DNA of 40,497 nucleotides from JBBQYA01 sp038209155 (GTDB taxonomy: Bacteria; Bacteroidota; Bacteroidia; Sphingobacteriales; Sphingobacteriaceae), in the NCBI GenBank assembly GCA_038209155.1, contig JBBQYA010000016.1:1-40497 (forward strand), in the 5' to 3' direction. Below the pieces are notes generated by a model. It was not told the DNA's origin, did not search any database, and saw only the letters and a program-made list of their open reading frames with translations. A program made the position numbers and the translations under genes. This document shows, in pieces, positions 16,044 through 24,338 of the stretch. Numbering within the stretch: the stretch's first letter is position 1; the number at the start of each line of letters is the position of its first letter.

Positions 16044-17297
16044 CTATTTTGTTAAAAACTGAACAGTGGTTCTACTTCGTTGTTCCAAATAAACTTTTTT
16101 AGCCCCAATTAAATTTTGAATAAATTGATCATTATAATGTCGAATAGTTACCAATTGTAAATTTTCATTATATCTAATACTAAATCGCTGTTTTACGGAA
16201 TTTAAAAGTCGTTCAGTTTTTACTAAATCATGATCAAAACAAACAGAAAAACTTAATGCCGCATTTTGCATTAAATTGATCTTTACTTGATTTTTGGCAA
16301 ACAATCCAAATATTTCGTGTAGATGCTCTTCTGCAATAAATGAAAGGTCAAATGAAGAAATGGAAAGTAAAATTTGATTTTGTTTAATAATAATGCAAGG
16401 CAAATAGACAATTTCTTTTTCTACTATTCCCACATAGGTTCCATCTTGATTTGGTTTCAGAAATGGTTTTACAAAAAGAGGAATGTTCTTATTTTGTAAA
16501 GGTTTTATAGTTTTCGGGTGAATGACAGTTGCACCAAAATAAGTCATTTCAATCGCTTCGGAATAGCTAAGTTTTTCAATCAGAGTGGCATTAGGAAAAA
16601 ATTTAGGATCAGCAGTCAAAACCCCATCCACATCTTTCCAAATTGTCATTGACTCGGCATTCAAACAATTGGCAAATATTGCCGCAGAATAATCAGAACC
16701 TTCTCTGCCCAAAGTGCTTGTGTAATTTTCCGAAGTTCCGCCAATAAAACCTTGAGTTAAAACAATTTTGTTTTTTAATAGAATTTTTAACTTATTGATT
16801 TCCGATTGAGTTTCTTCCCATTCAATTTTTGCTTCGCGATAAGAATTATCTGTTTTGATGAAATTTCTGGCATCTTGCCATATGCAGGGAATTTTCGTTT
16901 CAATTAAGTATGCAGCTACAATGCAGGTAGAAAATAATTCACCAAAAGAAACTATTTGATCATATACAAAATCATGATCATCGTGCGGTTGTTCTTCTAA
17001 AATCCAATCTAATTCTACAAATAGATTTTCTATTTGTTCGTAAACTTGATTATTCTGATTGGGTATTAATTCATTTAATAAAGATAAATGCCAATGTTTT
17101 ATTTCTTCAAAAATAACCTGAGTTTTATCGTCTTGATTGATGAAACTTTTACAAAGAATTTCTAATTGATTTGTGGTTTTTGCCATAGCAGAAATCACAA
17201 TCAATAAATTGTTTTCTTTGTTTTTAAGTATTTCAGCTACGTTTTTAACCGATTCTGAATCTTTTACTGATGCTCCACCGAATTTATATACTTCCAT
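16044..17297 (-). CDS. Aspartate kinase (monofunctional)
   Basis: Phosphorylates aspartate, the first step to lysine, methionine, threonine and diaminopimelate. The 417 residues contain the amino-acid-kinase opening KFGGASVKD (5-13), the catalytic GFIGG and TLGREGSDYSAA motif (about 195-206), and VDGVLTADP. A C-terminal ACT region begins about residue 300 (ILLSISSFDLSFIAEEHL); ACT domains usually give feedback control by lysine or threonine. There is no homoserine dehydrogenase fusion. Which isozyme (LysC, ThrA-like) it represents cannot be told. Stands 69 bases after the GNAT gene on the same strand. Confidence 0.95.
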   Translation of the reverse strand: MEVYKFGGASVKDSESVKNVAEILKNKENNLLIVISAMAKTTNQLEILCKSFINQDDKTQVIFEEIKHWHLSLLNELIPNQNNQVYEQIENLFVELDWILEEQPHDDHDFVYDQIVSFGELFSTCIVAAYLIETKIPCIWQDARNFIKTDNSYREAKIEWEETQSEINKLKILLKNKIVLTQGFIGGTSENYTSTLGREGSDYSAAIFANCLNAESMTIWKDVDGVLTADPKFFPNATLIEKLSYSEAIEMTYFGATVIHPKTIKPLQNKNIPLFVKPFLKPNQDGTYVGIVEKEIVYLPCIIIKQNQILLSISSFDLSFIAEEHLHEIFGLFAKNQVKINLMQNAALSFSVCFDHDLVKTERLLNSVKQRFSIRYNENLQLVTIRHYNDQFIQNLIGAKKVYLEQRSRTTVQFLTK

Positions 17298-17366
17298 TTT
17301 TTTTCTTAGAAATTAATAAATAGGTAATTTGATTTTAGTCGAGTTACTTTTATCTTGATTAATAAA

Positions 17367-17843
17367 TTATTTTTCAATGTTAAATTGTTTTAGTTGTTCT
17401 TTAGAAATTGAACCATTAATCCATTCAGGATCCAAATTAGCTTTATATTTTTTATAAAAGTTGATAGCTGGAATATTCCAGTCTAAAACTTGCCAAGAAA
17501 TCCCGTTCAATTTTTTACCTATTGCTTCTTGAATTAATGCATCAAAAAGTAATTTTCCTATTCCTTTACCGCGCTCGTTTTCCGTTACCAAAATATCTTC
17601 TAAATACATTCTTTGTCCTTTCCAAGTAGAATATCGAATGTAATAAAGAGCAAAAGCAGATATCTTTTCATTTTCTTCTGCTACAAATGAGAAATAAACG
17701 GGATTTTCACCAAATCCACTTTCTCTAAATTCTTCCATTGTAACCGTAACTTCTTCTGGAGCTCTTTCAAATAATGCTAATTCCTTTATTAGTTCATACA
17801 TTCTTTCTAAGTCTTGAACTCTTGCTCTTCGGATTTTAACCAT
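17367..17843 (-). CDS. GNAT family N-acetyltransferase (diamine/SSAT-like)
   Basis: A 158-residue acetyl-CoA-dependent N-acetyltransferase. Seen: the N-terminal RRARVQDLERMYELIKELA helix, the core strand FALYYIRYSTWKGQRMYLEDI and the acetyl-CoA pyrophosphate loop ERGKGIGKLLFDAL (about 108-121). The whole pattern, including YLEDILV and the WQVLDWN-type region, matches spermidine/spermine N1-acetyltransferase-like members, so a small amine or thialysine is a plausible substrate; unproved. Three bases separate it from the PLP-binding-protein gene upstream, so they are co-transcribed. Confidence 0.9.
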   Translation of the reverse strand: MVKIRRARVQDLERMYELIKELALFERAPEEVTVTMEEFRESGFGENPVYFSFVAEENEKISAFALYYIRYSTWKGQRMYLEDILVTENERGKGIGKLLFDALIQEAIGKKLNGISWQVLDWNIPAINFYKKYKANLDPEWINGSISKEQLKQFNIEK

Positions 17844-17846
17844 ATT

Positions 17847-18512
17847 CTATCTATTTCCAAAAATTGTACTTCCCACTCTTATCATCGTACTTCCTTCTTG
17901 AGCGGCAATTTCATAGTCAGAACTCATTCCCATAGATATTTCTTTAAAATCATCTACTTTTCTAAAAAAACTTGCTTTGATTCCAGCAAATAAAACGGCT
18001 AATTCTTTAAATTCAGTTCTGATTTGAACTTCTTTATCTGTATTTGTAGCCATTCCCATAAGTCCAACAATTTTAACATTATGCATAGCTGCAAACTCTT
18101 CGGAACGAAGCAATTCAACAACCTCATCGTATCCCAATCCAAATTTTGTGTCTTCATCTGCAATATAAATTTGAAGTAAACAATTGATAATGCGACTGTT
18201 TTTAGCTGCTTGTTTATTTATTTCAATCAATAATTTTAGAGAATCTACAGAATGTATTAAAGAAATAAAAGGAGCAATATACTTTACTTTGTTACTTTGC
18301 AAATGCCCAACAATATGCCATTCTATATCCTTAGGCAAGTTTTCATATTTTTCTACCAACTCCTGAACATGGTTTTCTCCGAAAAATCTTTGTCCACAAT
18401 TGTAGGCTTCTAAAATATCATCCTTGCTTTTTGTTTTAGAAACTGCAATCAATTTAGCGTTGGTGTTTTTTAGTTTTAATTTAATCTCTTCTATATTTTC
18501 TGTAATGCTCAT
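17847..18512 (-). CDS. YggS/PLPBP family pyridoxal-phosphate homeostasis protein
   Basis: A 221-residue alanine-racemase-like TIM barrel that binds PLP but has no known catalytic activity; it buffers PLP and affects amino-acid and vitamin B6 balance. The PLP lysine is in LIAVSKTKS (about residues 20-28), and the family motifs FGENHVQEL, WHIVGHLQSNK and GLMGMAT follow in order. The C-terminal SMGMSSDYEIAAQEGSTMIRVGSTIFG is conserved. First gene of the minus-strand run with the GNAT and aspartate kinase genes; divergent from the DUF4296 gene. Confidence 0.96.
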   Translation of the reverse strand: MSITENIEEIKLKLKNTNAKLIAVSKTKSKDDILEAYNCGQRFFGENHVQELVEKYENLPKDIEWHIVGHLQSNKVKYIAPFISLIHSVDSLKLLIEINKQAAKNSRIINCLLQIYIADEDTKFGLGYDEVVELLRSEEFAAMHNVKIVGLMGMATNTDKEVQIRTEFKELAVLFAGIKASFFRKVDDFKEISMGMSSDYEIAAQEGSTMIRVGSTIFGNR

Positions 18513-18519
18513 TTATTGA

Positions 18520-18527
18520 TAATTTTG
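18520..18527 (+). promoter_or_regulatory. Candidate -7 promoter element for the DUF4296-mutS2 pair
   Basis: TAATTTTG matches TAnnTTTG and lies 15 bases before the ATG at 18543, in the 30-base divergent gap. No clear TTG is found at the -33 spacing; tentative. Confidence 0.3.
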
Positions 18528-18542
18528 AATTTATTTTAAAAT

Positions 18543-18896
18543 ATGCTGGCGAATTTACGCAGGATGCTTTTATCCTTATTCATAGTTTCACTCTTTTTTT
18601 TTATTAGCTGCAAAAATGATAAAATTCCTGATGGAGTTTTAAACCAAAATGAAATGAAATCTTTATTAAAAGATCTACATGAATCAGAAGCAGCTGTTTT
18701 TACTCAATCTAAACCAGATACCAATAGCTATTCTCTTCCTGAATATTATTCTTACCTTTTTAAAAAACACAATACCGACTCAACTGGTTTTGCAAACAGT
18801 ATGAAATATTATAGCACTAAACCAGAATTATTGGAAAAAATTTACACAGAGATGATTGATGAAGTGAACAAAGAACAAGTTGGAATAGTGAAATAA
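18543..18896 (+). CDS. DUF4296 family lipoprotein
   Basis: A 117-residue Bacteroidota-specific lipoprotein. The signal peptide ends in lipobox FISC (Cys23). The mature part carries the DUF4296 signature: IPDGVL after the signal, then MKSLLKDLHESEAAV and a PEYYSYLFKKHNTDSTGFANSMKYY segment. The function of the family is unknown; it typically has this size. The stop is six bases before the mutS2 start, so the two are co-transcribed and possibly coupled. Confidence 0.88.
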   Translation: MLANLRRMLLSLFIVSLFFFISCKNDKIPDGVLNQNEMKSLLKDLHESEAAVFTQSKPDTNSYSLPEYYSYLFKKHNTDSTGFANSMKYYSTKPELLEKIYTEMIDEVNKEQVGIVK

Positions 18897-18902
18897 TCGT
18901 CA

Positions 18903-21275
18903 GTGCTGTATCCAGAAAACATCTACGAAAAGCTTGGTTTCAATGAAATTAGAGCTTTATTAAAATCTCATTGCATAAGCACCATGGGTGCAAATTTAGT
19001 GGAGAATCTTCAATTTCAAAGTAATTTTGAAATCTTGAAACGATATTTAAATCAAGCTCAAGAATTCAAAAACTTAATTGAGCAAGATAAACCATTTCCG
19101 AATGTTCAGTTTAATGATTTAAAACAAGCTACCATTACTGGAAAGATTCCAGGCAGTTATTTACCCGAAGAAGATTTTTCTAATCTATATTTTGGACTAA
19201 TAACCGTTTCTCAATGTATTTTGTATTTTAAAGAAAAGGAAGAGAAATATCCTTCCTTGATACAATTGCTAGGAGGTTTAGAAACTGATAAACAGTTGAT
19301 TAAATCCATTGAATTAATTTTTGATCCTAAAGGAAAGTTAAAGGAAAATGCGAGTAGGGAATTAGTTAAATTAAATGGAGATTTAACTAAAGCAGAAAAT
19401 GAAGTTCGGAAAAGAATGGATCATTCTTTTAAAAATGCCCAAAAAGAAGGATGGACAAATGAAAGTAATCTTACCATTCGAGATGGAAGATTAGTGATTC
19501 CCATTTTGGCAGAGCACAAAAGAAAAATGAAAGGTTATGTGCATGATGAATCTTCCACAGGCCAAACTTTATTTGTGGAACCAGCCGAAGTTTTTGAGCT
19601 AAACAATAAATTAAGAGATTTAGAATTTGCAAAAAGAAGAGAAATCATTAAAATTTTAATTGCTCTCACTGATGAAATTCGTCCATATTTTCCACAATTA
19701 ATTGCCTATCATAATTTATTAGCAAGAATAGATTTGGTAAGAGCGAAAGCTTTTTTAGCCATTCAATTAAATGCAAATATGCCTTTATTGGTTTCGAAAC
19801 CTATTCTTAGTTATAAAAACGCTCGTCATCCATTACTATATTTAAGTCATAAAAAGGATGGAAAAGAGATCATTCCTTTAGATATTTCTATATCTGAGAA
19901 CGAGAAAATTATTTTAGTTTCTGGACCCAATGCTGGTGGAAAATCTGTTTGTTTAAAAACCGTAGGATTATTGCAATTAATGCTTCAGTTTGGATTGTTG
20001 ATTCCCTTACGAGCTGATTCAGAGGTCGGCATATTTAAAAATGTAATGATTGATATTGGCGATGATCAATCCATAGAAAGTGATTTGAGTACGTACAGCG
20101 CGCATTTAACCAAAATGAAATATTTTGTTGAATTCGCTAATAATGACACTCTTATTTTAATAGATGAATTTGGAACTGGCACAGATCCACAATTTGGAGG
20201 ACCAATAGCAGAAGCAGTATTAGAAGTTTTGAATAAAAAAAATGTGAGAGGAGTAATCACTACACATTATTCAAATTTAAAGTTGTTTGCTAATATCACT
20301 GATGGAATTGCAAATGCATCTATGCTGTTTGATGCAGAAGCTATGCAACCATTATATCTTTTGCAAATAGGTAAACCTGGAAGTTCTTACGCTTTTGAAA
20401 TTGCCGAAAAAATTGGTTTACCCAAAAGTCTGTTGATTTTAGCAAAAAGTAAAGCAGGTAATAATCAGCAACGAGCTGATGAAATGTTGGTAACATTAGA
20501 AAAAGAAAAAAAGATTTTATTGGATGCGAAAATTGCTTCTGACAAACAAGAAAGGAAATTAAATTTCCTTATGGACGAAAATCAGAAAACAAAAGAATTT
20601 TTGGACGACAATAAAAAAGAGTTGATAAAAGCGGCAAAAGCCGAAGCCAAATTATTATTACAAAATGCCAATAAATTAATAGAAAAAACCATTTCGGATA
20701 TAAAATCATCTGGTGCTGACAAACAAACTACTACCATAAAAAGAAAAGTTTTACAAGATGAATTAAAAAAATTGGAACCAGTAGCTTCGGTTTTGCCTGA
20801 AATCTTAAAGCAAGAAATTGCATTTTCTGTTGATATGTATGTAAAAGTTTCGGATAGTGGAGCAATAGGTAAAGTGCTGGAAATTTCAAAAGATAAAGTT
20901 GTGATTGCGATCGGGGAATTAAAATCTGTAGTAAAGAAAAACAGATTGGTTCCTGCTGAAAAAGAGGAGATTCCAAAAATGGAAAAAACCATTTCAGGCT
21001 ATCAAAGTACGGCAATTGAACAAAATGTAAGATTCAGTCCGCAATTAGATTTAAGAGGAAAACGTGGTGAAGAATCTTTAATTATTTTAGAAAAATATAT
21101 TGATAATGCCGTGATGATGGGTTTTTCTAATCTTAGAATATTGCATGGCAAAGGCGATGGAATACTTAGAAAACTTATCCGCAATTATTTATCTCCATTA
21201 AAATCTGTTGTTAAACTGGAAGACGAACATGCAGATCGCGGTGGAGATGGAATAACTTACGTTTACTTAAAATAA
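18903..21275 (+). CDS. mutS2: MutS2 endonuclease / ribosome-rescue ATPase with Smr domain
   Basis: A 790-residue MutS2. Domains: coiled lever and clamp regions (to about 320), ABC-type ATPase with Walker A GPNAGGKS (about 341-348) and Walker B LILIDEFGTGTDP, a long coiled insertion (about 520-610), and a C-terminal Smr nuclease domain (about 712-790) with LDLRGKRGEE and HGKGDG. Lacks the MutS mismatch-recognition domain. Known roles are suppression of homologous recombination and, in Bacillus, splitting of collided ribosomes. The start is GTG at 18903, giving MLYPENIYEKLGF as in relatives. Co-transcribed with the DUF4296 gene. Confidence 0.96.
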   Translation: MLYPENIYEKLGFNEIRALLKSHCISTMGANLVENLQFQSNFEILKRYLNQAQEFKNLIEQDKPFPNVQFNDLKQATITGKIPGSYLPEEDFSNLYFGLITVSQCILYFKEKEEKYPSLIQLLGGLETDKQLIKSIELIFDPKGKLKENASRELVKLNGDLTKAENEVRKRMDHSFKNAQKEGWTNESNLTIRDGRLVIPILAEHKRKMKGYVHDESSTGQTLFVEPAEVFELNNKLRDLEFAKRREIIKILIALTDEIRPYFPQLIAYHNLLARIDLVRAKAFLAIQLNANMPLLVSKPILSYKNARHPLLYLSHKKDGKEIIPLDISISENEKIILVSGPNAGGKSVCLKTVGLLQLMLQFGLLIPLRADSEVGIFKNVMIDIGDDQSIESDLSTYSAHLTKMKYFVEFANNDTLILIDEFGTGTDPQFGGPIAEAVLEVLNKKNVRGVITTHYSNLKLFANITDGIANASMLFDAEAMQPLYLLQIGKPGSSYAFEIAEKIGLPKSLLILAKSKAGNNQQRADEMLVTLEKEKKILLDAKIASDKQERKLNFLMDENQKTKEFLDDNKKELIKAAKAEAKLLLQNANKLIEKTISDIKSSGADKQTTTIKRKVLQDELKKLEPVASVLPEILKQEIAFSVDMYVKVSDSGAIGKVLEISKDKVVIAIGELKSVVKKNRLVPAEKEEIPKMEKTISGYQSTAIEQNVRFSPQLDLRGKRGEESLIILEKYIDNAVMMGFSNLRILHGKGDGILRKLIRNYLSPLKSVVKLEDEHADRGGDGITYVYLK

Positions 21276-21496
21276 AATTGGACTTCAATTTTCGTGAAAT
21301 TTAAATTTGGCAATTTTATTATAAAATGTAACTAAGGATATGATAAAAGTTAGTTACTCATTTGAAATTAGTTTTGATGTAGAAATAGTTTTATTTCTTA
21401 TAAATAATTATAAAGAAAAAAATATAGGAGTTGCACCTTTAGTTTTACACTAAAACTAATAAAATCTACGTTCAATAGTTTTTAATTAATAATAGG
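21276..21496. other. mutS2 3' region, no gene seen
   Basis: About 220 AT-rich bases with no open frame worth calling. One small hairpin is visible: TTAGTTTTA (21439-21447) with TAAAACTAA (21451-21459). With the terminator that follows, it may be a long 3' UTR of mutS2. Confidence 0.5.
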
Positions 21497-21528
21497 CGGT
21501 AGATCGGGAAACTGGTTTACCGTTTTTT
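21497..21528 (+). terminator. Rho-independent terminator downstream of mutS2
   Basis: CGGTAGATC (21497-21505) pairs with GGTTTACCG (21514-21522), with two G-T wobbles and an 8-base loop, followed by TTTTTT (21523-21528). It overlaps the last two bases of the convergent amidase gene. Confidence 0.6.
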
Positions 21529-22813
21529 ATTGAAAAATCAATTTGAAAGAGGATGACTTCTGCTCGTTGTAAACTTTAATAAAATAAATTCCTTTTCCAA
21601 GATTGTTTTCATTAAAACTAAAATTAATTTGAGTTGAATTTGGATTAGAAACAAATTTAATTTGTCCTAATAAATTTATTACTTCCAATCGATTTATTAA
21701 ATTATCTGAACTGATAGTAAATAAATCATTGGTAGGATTTGGCGAAAGAATTATTCCATTTGAATAGTAATTATTGGCGAATCCAGTAGTTGAACAAGAT
21801 GCAAGTTTTTGAACAACTACATTTTTAATACTATCCAAAATTATATAAAAATTATTTCCTGGACAGTTTGTAGCGCAGCCATCTTTATGCCCAGCTACAG
21901 TTCCTAAATAGTTTGAATTTGGATTATTAATAGGATGCAGGCTAGAATCTTTTGGATTCAAGTTTTCCTTTTGTAATTTCCATGCTAATAATTGAATAAT
22001 AGATTGAACAGCAGTGTCTGTAGGAATAGCCGTTTGATAATTTCCCAACATGCAGATTCCCATTGTGTTAGTATTTTTTGCACATAAATGCGCCCCTTTT
22101 ATATTATCATCATCTACACCCAAACCATCTCTTCCGGCAAACACCTGCCCATTTGGAGCAACTAAATAATTATAACCAACATCATCCCAAGCTAGTATTT
22201 GAGTATGATAGAGATAAATATTTCTAACAGTATTAATATAATCGGTATCCGAATTGGAACCAGCAGAATGATGTAGAATAATATGGAAAACTTGATGACT
22301 AGTAGGTAAAATGGTAGGTGACGGTAATCCAACTCTCCAAATGTCTTGATCTATGAAATCGGGAATTTCACAATTTATTGGACTTTTTTTTTTATTAAAA
22401 ATTTGCGAATTTTTTAAAGGCTTTGCAAAAATTAATTTAAAAATAACTTTTCCTTCCAATTCACCGCTGAAAAAACTAAATATTTTGGATGGTTTATTGG
22501 AAATAATTAATTCTGATTGTTGTTGATTTTCATTTTCTTCATTATGAACATCAACTTTTAAAAATCTTTTATCGCTTTCGCCAAAAAAAACATAGGATTT
22601 ATCTAAACCATTCATGTTTTTATTTATTTCTACAACTAAACCTGTGTGAGTAAAATTTGGATCAAGGCTAGTGTAAAGCGTGTTTTTCTTTACCATCATC
22701 TCAAGAGTTTTCATTATCGAACCTTTATTAGATATTGATATCAAGGTTCCATCTTGAGAATAGGAAAAGGTAAAAACGAATAAAGATAAAAGCGTTAAAA
22801 GGAATTTAAACAT
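21527..22813 (-). CDS. Secreted N-acetylmuramoyl-L-alanine amidase/PGRP-like with T9SS sorting domain
   Basis: A 428-residue exported protein. Signal peptide 1-20 (FLLTLLSLFVFTFSYSQ); an unassigned beta-rich region to about 150; an amidase_2/peptidoglycan-recognition domain at about 165-330 with probable zinc ligands H181 (IILHHSAG), H309 (AGHKDGC) and C317 (TNCPG), plus the conserved DVGYNYLV; and a type A T9SS C-terminal domain from about 354 (ILSPNPTNDLFTI to the end, with KGIYFIKVY). It should cut the amide between MurNAc and L-Ala, either on its own wall or on that of other bacteria. The T9SS domain implies export across the outer membrane, so action outside the cell is likely. Monocistronic; divergent from the CoA-transferase genes. 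Confidence 0.93.
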   Translation of the reverse strand: MFKFLLTLLSLFVFTFSYSQDGTLISISNKGSIMKTLEMMVKKNTLYTSLDPNFTHTGLVVEINKNMNGLDKSYVFFGESDKRFLKVDVHNEENENQQQSELIISNKPSKIFSFFSGELEGKVIFKLIFAKPLKNSQIFNKKKSPINCEIPDFIDQDIWRVGLPSPTILPTSHQVFHIILHHSAGSNSDTDYINTVRNIYLYHTQILAWDDVGYNYLVAPNGQVFAGRDGLGVDDDNIKGAHLCAKNTNTMGICMLGNYQTAIPTDTAVQSIIQLLAWKLQKENLNPKDSSLHPINNPNSNYLGTVAGHKDGCATNCPGNNFYIILDSIKNVVVQKLASCSTTGFANNYYSNGIILSPNPTNDLFTISSDNLINRLEVINLLGQIKFVSNPNSTQINFSFNENNLGKGIYFIKVYNEQKSSSFKLIFQ

Positions 22814-22919
22814 AAAGCAAAAGTAAACATATTGCGGTTTAAAGAAATAATTTTAAATGAATTACAAAAAAGAAACCAGTGCTACTTGCAAAAAGCTATT
22901 TTTACCCAAAATTATCAAA

Positions 22920-23618
22920 ATGAATAAAGTTGTAAAGAATGCTGAAAGCGCAATAGAAGACATAAAAGATGGAAATACATTGATGTTAGGAGGTTTTGGT
23001 TTGTGCGGTATTCCTGAAAATTGTATTAATGCATTGGTAAAAAGTGGGGTAAAAGATTTAACATGTATCTCAAATAATGCTGGAGTAGACGATTTCGGGA
23101 TCGGATTATTACTAAAAACTAGGCAAGTAAAAAAAATGATTTCTTCTTATGTCGGCGAAAACGCAGAATTTGAAAGACAGTTGCTAAGTGGAGAATTAGA
23201 AGTTGAATTAATACCTCAAGGCACTTTGGCAACCCGTTGTATGGCATCAGGCTATGGAATGCCAGCTATTTTTACTCCAGCTGGGGTTGGAACAGAAGTA
23301 GCTGAGGGCAAAGAAGTTAGAAATTTTAATGGAAAAGATTATTTAATGGAAATGGCTTTTGAATCAGATTTTGCAATTGTAAAAGCTTGGAAAGGTGATA
23401 CCATGGGAAATTTAATTTACCGATCAACAGCTAGAAACTTCAATCCAGTAATGGCTATGGCTGGTAAGATTACGATTGCGGAAGTTGAAGAATTGGTAGA
23501 AGCAGGCGAATTGGATCCAGACCAAATTCATACACCAGGAATTTATGTACAAAGAATTTTTCAAGGAAAAGATTATGAAAAAAGAATTGAACAGAAAACG
23601 GTAAGAAATAAAAATTAA
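22920..23618 (+). CDS. 3-oxoacid (succinyl-CoA:acetoacetate) CoA-transferase subunit A
   Basis: Alpha subunit of a two-subunit SCOT-type CoA transferase that moves CoA between succinyl-CoA and 3-oxoacids such as acetoacetate. The start at 22920 (MNKVVKNAESAIEDIKDG) gives 232 residues, the normal length; an in-frame ATG at 22857 would add 21 residues unlike the family. Seen: the GGFGLCGIPENCI segment with the oxyanion-type GxGxCGxP, ISNNAGVDDFGIGLLL, and ELIPQGTLATR. Followed by subunit B after 27 bases. Confidence 0.95.
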   Translation: MNKVVKNAESAIEDIKDGNTLMLGGFGLCGIPENCINALVKSGVKDLTCISNNAGVDDFGIGLLLKTRQVKKMISSYVGENAEFERQLLSGELEVELIPQGTLATRCMASGYGMPAIFTPAGVGTEVAEGKEVRNFNGKDYLMEMAFESDFAIVKAWKGDTMGNLIYRSTARNFNPVMAMAGKITIAEVEELVEAGELDPDQIHTPGIYVQRIFQGKDYEKRIEQKTVRNKN

Positions 23619-23645
23619 AAATTAATACATAATAACTTTATAGAA

Positions 23646-24302
23646 ATGTTGGATAAAACAGGAATTGCAAAAAGAATAGCTCAGGAAGTAAAAGATGGAA
23701 TGTATGTAAATCTAGGAATTGGAATTCCAACCTTAGTAGCCAACTATTTACCAAAAGGAATAAATGTAGTATTACAATCAGAAAATGGATTATTAGGTAT
23801 GGGACCATTTCCATTTGATGGAGAAGAGGATGCCGATTTAATTAATGCAGGCAAGCAAACAATCACCACATTGCCAGGCTCTTCCATTTTTGATTCTGCT
23901 ATGAGTTTTGGAATGATTAGAGCGCAAAAAGTAGATTTAACTATTTTGGGAGCGATGGAGGTTTCCGAAAATGGAGATATTGCAAACTGGAAAATTCCAG
24001 GAAAAATGGTAAAAGGAATGGGTGGAGCAATGGATTTGGTTGCAAGTGCGCAAAATATAATCGTAGCCATGCAACATGTAAATAAAGCTGGCGAATCTAA
24101 ATTATTGACCAATTGTAGCTTACCACTTACAGGTATTAAATGTGTAAAGAAAATTGTAACTGAATTGGCTGTTTTAGAAGTTTTGCCAGAAGGTGGTTTT
24201 AAACTATTGGAACGAGCACCGGGAGTAAGCGTTGAAGAAATTCGTAACGCCACATTAGGGAAATTGATAATTGAGGGTGAAGTAAAGGAAATGGTTGTTT
24301 GA
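23646..24302 (+). CDS. 3-oxoacid CoA-transferase subunit B
   Basis: Beta subunit carrying the catalytic glutamate, E46 in VVLQSENGLLGMGP, which forms the glutamyl-CoA intermediate. The 218 residues also show VNLGIGIPTLVANYLP, and GKMVKGMGGAMDLV at about 120-133. Works with subunit A in ketone-body or branched-chain acid use. Its TGA stop sits in the loop of the terminator hairpin that follows. Confidence 0.95.
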   Translation: MLDKTGIAKRIAQEVKDGMYVNLGIGIPTLVANYLPKGINVVLQSENGLLGMGPFPFDGEEDADLINAGKQTITTLPGSSIFDSAMSFGMIRAQKVDLTILGAMEVSENGDIANWKIPGKMVKGMGGAMDLVASAQNIIVAMQHVNKAGESKLLTNCSLPLTGIKCVKKIVTELAVLEVLPEGGFKLLERAPGVSVEEIRNATLGKLIIEGEVKEMVV

Positions 24303-24316
24303 AACAACCATTTTTT
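24291..24316 (+). terminator. Terminator overlapping the subunit B stop codon
   Basis: ATGGTTGTT (24291-24299) pairs with AACAACCAT (24303-24311), then Ts to 24316. The loop is TGA, the stop codon itself (24300-24302). Confidence 0.8.
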
Positions 24317-24338
24317 AATAATTTAATGATAAATCAAA

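Noticed and set aside
22818..22825. TACTTTTG on the minus strand as promoter of the T9SS amidase
   Set aside because: Only four bases separate it from the start codon and no -33 element is found; it would require a leaderless transcript.
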